NCBI GenBank assembly: GCA_964415045.1
Contig: CAYPZL010000069.1
Coordinates: forward strand, 1 to 25,579
Length of the DNA stretch: 25,579 nucleotides
From: CAYPZL01 sp964415045
Lineage (GTDB): Bacteria > Planctomycetota > Phycisphaerae > Sedimentisphaerales > Anaerobacaceae
Direction of reading: 5' to 3'
Positions 22,652 through 25,579 of the stretch are shown piece by piece. Below the pieces are notes generated by a model that worked only from the letters and a program-made list of their open reading frames with translations, had not been told where the DNA came from and did no database searches. How positions within the stretch are numbered: position 1 is the first letter of the stretch; every line of letters starts with the position of its first letter. A program made the translations under genes and the position numbers.

Positions 22652-25276
22652 CTATCGTTTCGCCTGGTTGGGATCGGCCGATGGAATCCTGTGACCGTTT
22701 TCCAGATCCACCTCCGGCCATGGCGGCGCCGGTTTGCCTTCTCGCAGCACGTGGGGTGTAATGAAGAGAGTCAGCACACTCTGTTTGACGTCTTTCTGTT
22801 CTTGCTTGAACAACCATCCCAGGATAGGCAGGTCGCCCAGAAGCGGGACTTTGGACACCGTTTCAACCATCTCCTGCTGGCGCAGCCCCCCGATCACGAG
22901 TGTTTCCTCTTCGGAAACCACGACTTCGCTCGTAGAGTCCCGCTGGGTTTGTTCCGGGAGCCCGGAATCGGAGGTAAAGGTGAAGCTCCCCACCTTAACA
23001 TCTACCAGCATATGGATTCTCCCGTCCGCCAGGAGTGTTGGGGTAATCCGCCCCTCCGTGTCGGCGGAAATATCACTCTTCTTGACCACCGGCCGGCCGG
23101 CAACGTCAAAGCCTTCGTTGAAGAAATAATTCAGCGTCTTGCGGACTTGTATCCTCGACTCCCGCCCGCTCATCGCCACCGTGCGGGGATTAGCCAGGAT
23201 GGTTCCTTTCCCATCCTGAACGAGAGTGTTCAGACGAACGAAAAATTCCTCCGGTAGCCTGCCGACGCCCTGGTAGAAGGCCTGTCCGAGACCGGGATAC
23301 GTGGCAAGCCCATCAACAGCACTATCCGGTGTCAGATCGCGTGCCGCATTTCCTACAGGCTGGAAAAACGCAAATCGCCCTTTCGCGTAGGTCCAGTCCA
23401 ACCCCAAACTGCGGTTGGCCTCGTCCGACAGTTCCACAGCCAACAGGTCCACCAGGATCTGTGGTGCTGGCGTATCGATCTTTGCCAAATCCTGGCGGAT
23501 TTCACTAAGGATTTCCGGAGGTCCTTTGAAAAGCAGAAGATTTCGGGATGCATTCTTCGTCACATATTGGTTGAAGTCCGGTGAAAGAGACTCCAGCGCT
23601 TCATCGGCCGTCATATGAAGAGGGCGGATTGTCTCTGTGACAACGGTATCTGCCGGAACCCGAGTGGGTTCATTGGCAGTAGAAACAGTCTCGACTTCCT
23701 GAACAGGTGGTTTCGCTGCGTGGTTCGCCACCTGATCAGAGACAGAGGTCGCTGGGCGTCCCACGGGGGGACCGATATGTTTGGATGCTTCCGGGCTTAC
23801 GAGCGAATCCGGGAGATCCAGGCGGTACACATCCGGACGACTGATCCTGTCTTCCTGGCTCACTATCGTCGCAACTGAAAGCAGAATCGAACGCCCGTCC
23901 GGGGAGAAGGTAATGTTCTCTATTCCCCCTCGATCATCTGAGCCGAGGATTTCCCTGCGTTCGAGATCCTCGTCATACACAAGGATTTCGTCCCGACGGC
24001 CTGTATCGACGTGCAACAAACTCAGGACATGGCGCGTTCTTTGGTATTCCCGTTGCGTATCCCAGTTCTTGACATCATATCGCTGTGTATACATCAGGAT
24101 CTTGGTACTGTCATAGGACCACTTGATCACATGTACACGTTCATGCAGACCATCTTTCCTGGGAAACGTGGTAAAGATCGTTTTGTAGCCACCATTGACA
24201 GGATCCATGAGATAAGCGGTATGAATATCCTTGGCCTGGGAATCAAAGCGGTCTCCGCGCGACAGAATCCACCGGCCGTCCCAGGACCACAGAATGATGT
24301 CGTTATTCAATTGTTTCTCTGTTGAAGGAGACGTGGCCTGCGTCAGGTTTTCCGATGCACTTCCATCGGGGTACGCGACCCACACATCATTCCTTTTCAT
24401 GCCGCGTTCCGTGCGAGTCATCTCCAGGTTGCTCGTATAGGCAATCATTTCATCGTACGCACCCGGCGGGCGCCAGCGAGGCTGTCTGTTACTGACGGAT
24501 TCGGCACCGATTGAGGTCAGGAGCACCAGGTTGCCGCCATCCGGGTCGGACACGGCAATATCATAATGCTCTGCGCTGGCTTCCGATTGAAAGGTCAAGC
24601 GCGGCGGCAAAGTGAAGCTCCAGCGTGCGTACCGGTTCTGGCCCCGTTCCGGCACCACATCCCACCTGCTTCTTGTTTGGGTGTCATAGACCGTGACAAA
24701 CCGTCTTCGGGATGGTCCCCTGCGGGTCTTGAACACGATGTACCGATCATCCGGCGACCAGAGCGGCCCCTCATCCTCATCCAGGTTGAACCGTGGATAG
24801 GGTTCACAGGCCGTGATTGTCTCCTTGGAGTTCAAATCGTAGATATAGACCTGGGACTGGCTTTCGCTACTCGATGAATTGGCATACAGAAACGCTACGT
24901 TGTCCCCGGCCCAGGACCATTGGGCGTAATACGGAAAACCAATCGGTGTAATAGCCTCCGCATTGGAGCCATCGCTGTCTGCGACGAATAGCTGACGCTG
25001 AGTATCGGTATGGAGTACCTGATACAAAATCTTGTTCCCGTGCGGTGCCCAGGCGATGGCAGTAGACTTGCCGTCATCGGTCAACGGTACGAGTGCAGCG
25101 CCGTCCGCGATAGACTCTGCCGTGACAGGACCGCAGACACCAAGCCCAATCAGAGCCAACAACAGAAACAGACGATGTCCGTTCCTCCCGAAGATGACGT
25201 TCACAGCAGGCCTGCCAAGAGCGAAACTGTACGCTCGTGTAGAGCAGAGATTTCGGTTCGTCGCTTGCCGAGTCAC
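22652..25276 (-). CDS. TolB-like PD40 beta-propeller fused to a secretin domain
   Basis: An 874-residue exported protein. After a 33-residue basic leader comes a hydrophobic signal (about 35-50, LFLLLALIGLGVCG). Residues about 62-490 form a TolB-like propeller with repeated units such as AIAWAPHGNKILYQ, GPLWSPDDRYIVFK and NITFSPDGRSILL. A Pro/Thr/Val-rich linker (about 495-548) leads to a secretin N-type (STN/NolW-like) segment (about 550-605) and a secretin (GspD/PilQ-type) C-domain (about 606-845) with LVQDGKGTILANPRTVAMSG, VVSEEETLVIGGL and the signature VPLLGDLPILGWLF (810-823). Secretins form outer-membrane channels for type II/III secretion and type IV pili; a propeller replacing the usual N-domains is unusual. 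GTG at 25276 is chosen because AAGGAG lies 5 bases upstream. No pilus or T2SS partner genes are in the window. Confidence 0.88.
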   Translation of the reverse strand: MTRQATNRNLCSTRAYSFALGRPAVNVIFGRNGHRLFLLLALIGLGVCGPVTAESIADGAALVPLTDDGKSTAIAWAPHGNKILYQVLHTDTQRQLFVADSDGSNAEAITPIGFPYYAQWSWAGDNVAFLYANSSSSESQSQVYIYDLNSKETITACEPYPRFNLDEDEGPLWSPDDRYIVFKTRRGPSRRRFVTVYDTQTRSRWDVVPERGQNRYARWSFTLPPRLTFQSEASAEHYDIAVSDPDGGNLVLLTSIGAESVSNRQPRWRPPGAYDEMIAYTSNLEMTRTERGMKRNDVWVAYPDGSASENLTQATSPSTEKQLNNDIILWSWDGRWILSRGDRFDSQAKDIHTAYLMDPVNGGYKTIFTTFPRKDGLHERVHVIKWSYDSTKILMYTQRYDVKNWDTQREYQRTRHVLSLLHVDTGRRDEILVYDEDLERREILGSDDRGGIENITFSPDGRSILLSVATIVSQEDRISRPDVYRLDLPDSLVSPEASKHIGPPVGRPATSVSDQVANHAAKPPVQEVETVSTANEPTRVPADTVVTETIRPLHMTADEALESLSPDFNQYVTKNASRNLLLFKGPPEILSEIRQDLAKIDTPAPQILVDLLAVELSDEANRSLGLDWTYAKGRFAFFQPVGNAARDLTPDSAVDGLATYPGLGQAFYQGVGRLPEEFFVRLNTLVQDGKGTILANPRTVAMSGRESRIQVRKTLNYFFNEGFDVAGRPVVKKSDISADTEGRITPTLLADGRIHMLVDVKVGSFTFTSDSGLPEQTQRDSTSEVVVSEEETLVIGGLRQQEMVETVSKVPLLGDLPILGWLFKQEQKDVKQSVLTLFITPHVLREGKPAPPWPEVDLENGHRIPSADPNQAKR

Positions 25277-25524
25277 GAGAACTCCTTCCGGCTGAGTTTA
25301 ACGAAGTATTGGTTTCGCTCAGGTCCCCTCTCGCCCCGATGTTGAACACGAGTTGGGGACAAGCGGACATGCTAATCCTTGCTTATCCTGCTCAAAAAAA
25401 ACGCGATTTTGGGCCGAGAGCCGAGTTGGCCAGCCGACGCAGCCAGCCATCTACCGTGATAGGATACTCTCCCTCCGTGCAAGTTCAAGCATCTTCCGGC
25501 GACTGAGGAAGCCCGAAGCCGCAT
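25277..25524. other. Upstream region of the PD40-secretin gene
   Basis: No gene is seen. On the minus strand a weak promoter-like pair (TTGAGC, 15 bases, TAGCAT) occurs about 90-120 bases before the GTG start. A hairpin CTTCC/GGAAG lies just inside the right-hand terminal repeat. Confidence 0.35.
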
Positions 25525-25551
25525 CTTAAACATAAATCTGTAATCCACCGG
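25525..25551. repeat. Right copy of 27-bp terminal inverted repeat
   Basis: Exact reverse complement of bases 1-27. Its outer end overlaps the CACCGGC-TAT-GCCGGTG hairpin, forming a palindrome-plus-tail unit of the kind seen in REP elements. Confidence 0.8.
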
Positions 25552-25562
25552 CTATGCCGGTG
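25546..25562. repeat. REP-like hairpin CACCGGC-TAT-GCCGGTG
   Basis: A perfect 7-bp stem with a 3-base loop overlapping the right terminal repeat. Compact GC-rich palindromes followed by a conserved tail are typical of REP sequences mobilised by RAYT transposases. No such transposase is in the window. Confidence 0.6.
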
Positions 25563-25579
25563 AGAATTGAAAAGGCTCT

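Overview
The window looks like chromosomal DNA from a high-GC planctomycete-type bacterium, most likely a Phycisphaerae or Sedimentisphaerales relative. This is inferred from a secreted LamG/PA14 protein with repeated 'TTYYWRVDEI' modules, a Tat-exported Gfo/Idh oxidoreductase, a GH78-type alpha-L-rhamnosidase, a ThuA-like protein and a DUF4038 remnant, a mix typical of polysaccharide-degrading planctomycetes. No rRNA, tRNA or CRISPR array was found.

Left part (129-7441, all minus strand): a promoter at 7413-7441 drives a fused alpha-beta E1 of a 2-oxoacid dehydrogenase, followed by its E2 acyltransferase and an L-fucose isomerase-like protein. The run closes with a strong terminator (1895-1930). 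A separate promoter and a dyad precede a secreted Gfo/Idh/MocA oxidoreductase. Together they suggest deoxysugar or sugar handling coupled to oxidation of a 2-oxoacid. No E3 gene lies in the window.

Middle part (7.4-18 kb): a 1.4 kb stretch without an intact gene holds a decayed DUF4038 fragment and, on the minus strand, a good promoter followed by many nested hairpins, a candidate large structured RNA. Next come a secreted three-repeat beta-barrel-like protein (minus), a small 8-Cys protein, a SEC-C protein and a GH78 enzyme (all plus). A DUF433/DUF5615 toxin-antitoxin pair follows (minus); its toxin runs head-on into a truncated membrane protein, and both have lost their natural ends at the same bases. 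ThuA-like and DprA genes are divergent.

Right part (18-25.6 kb): a 1094-residue LamG/FN3/PA14 exoprotein with a promoter, a ~250-nt leader and a strong terminator; an IS66 transposase remnant; and an unusual 874-residue fusion of a TolB-like PD40 propeller to a secretin domain.

The window is bounded by a perfect 27-bp inverted repeat (1-27 and 25525-25551). At the right end it abuts a CACCGGC-TAT-GCCGGTG hairpin, so it looks like a REP-type interspersed repeat at which the contig may have ended. The candidate structured RNA (~8.0-8.58 kb) and the PD40-secretin fusion are the strongest candidates for something undescribed.
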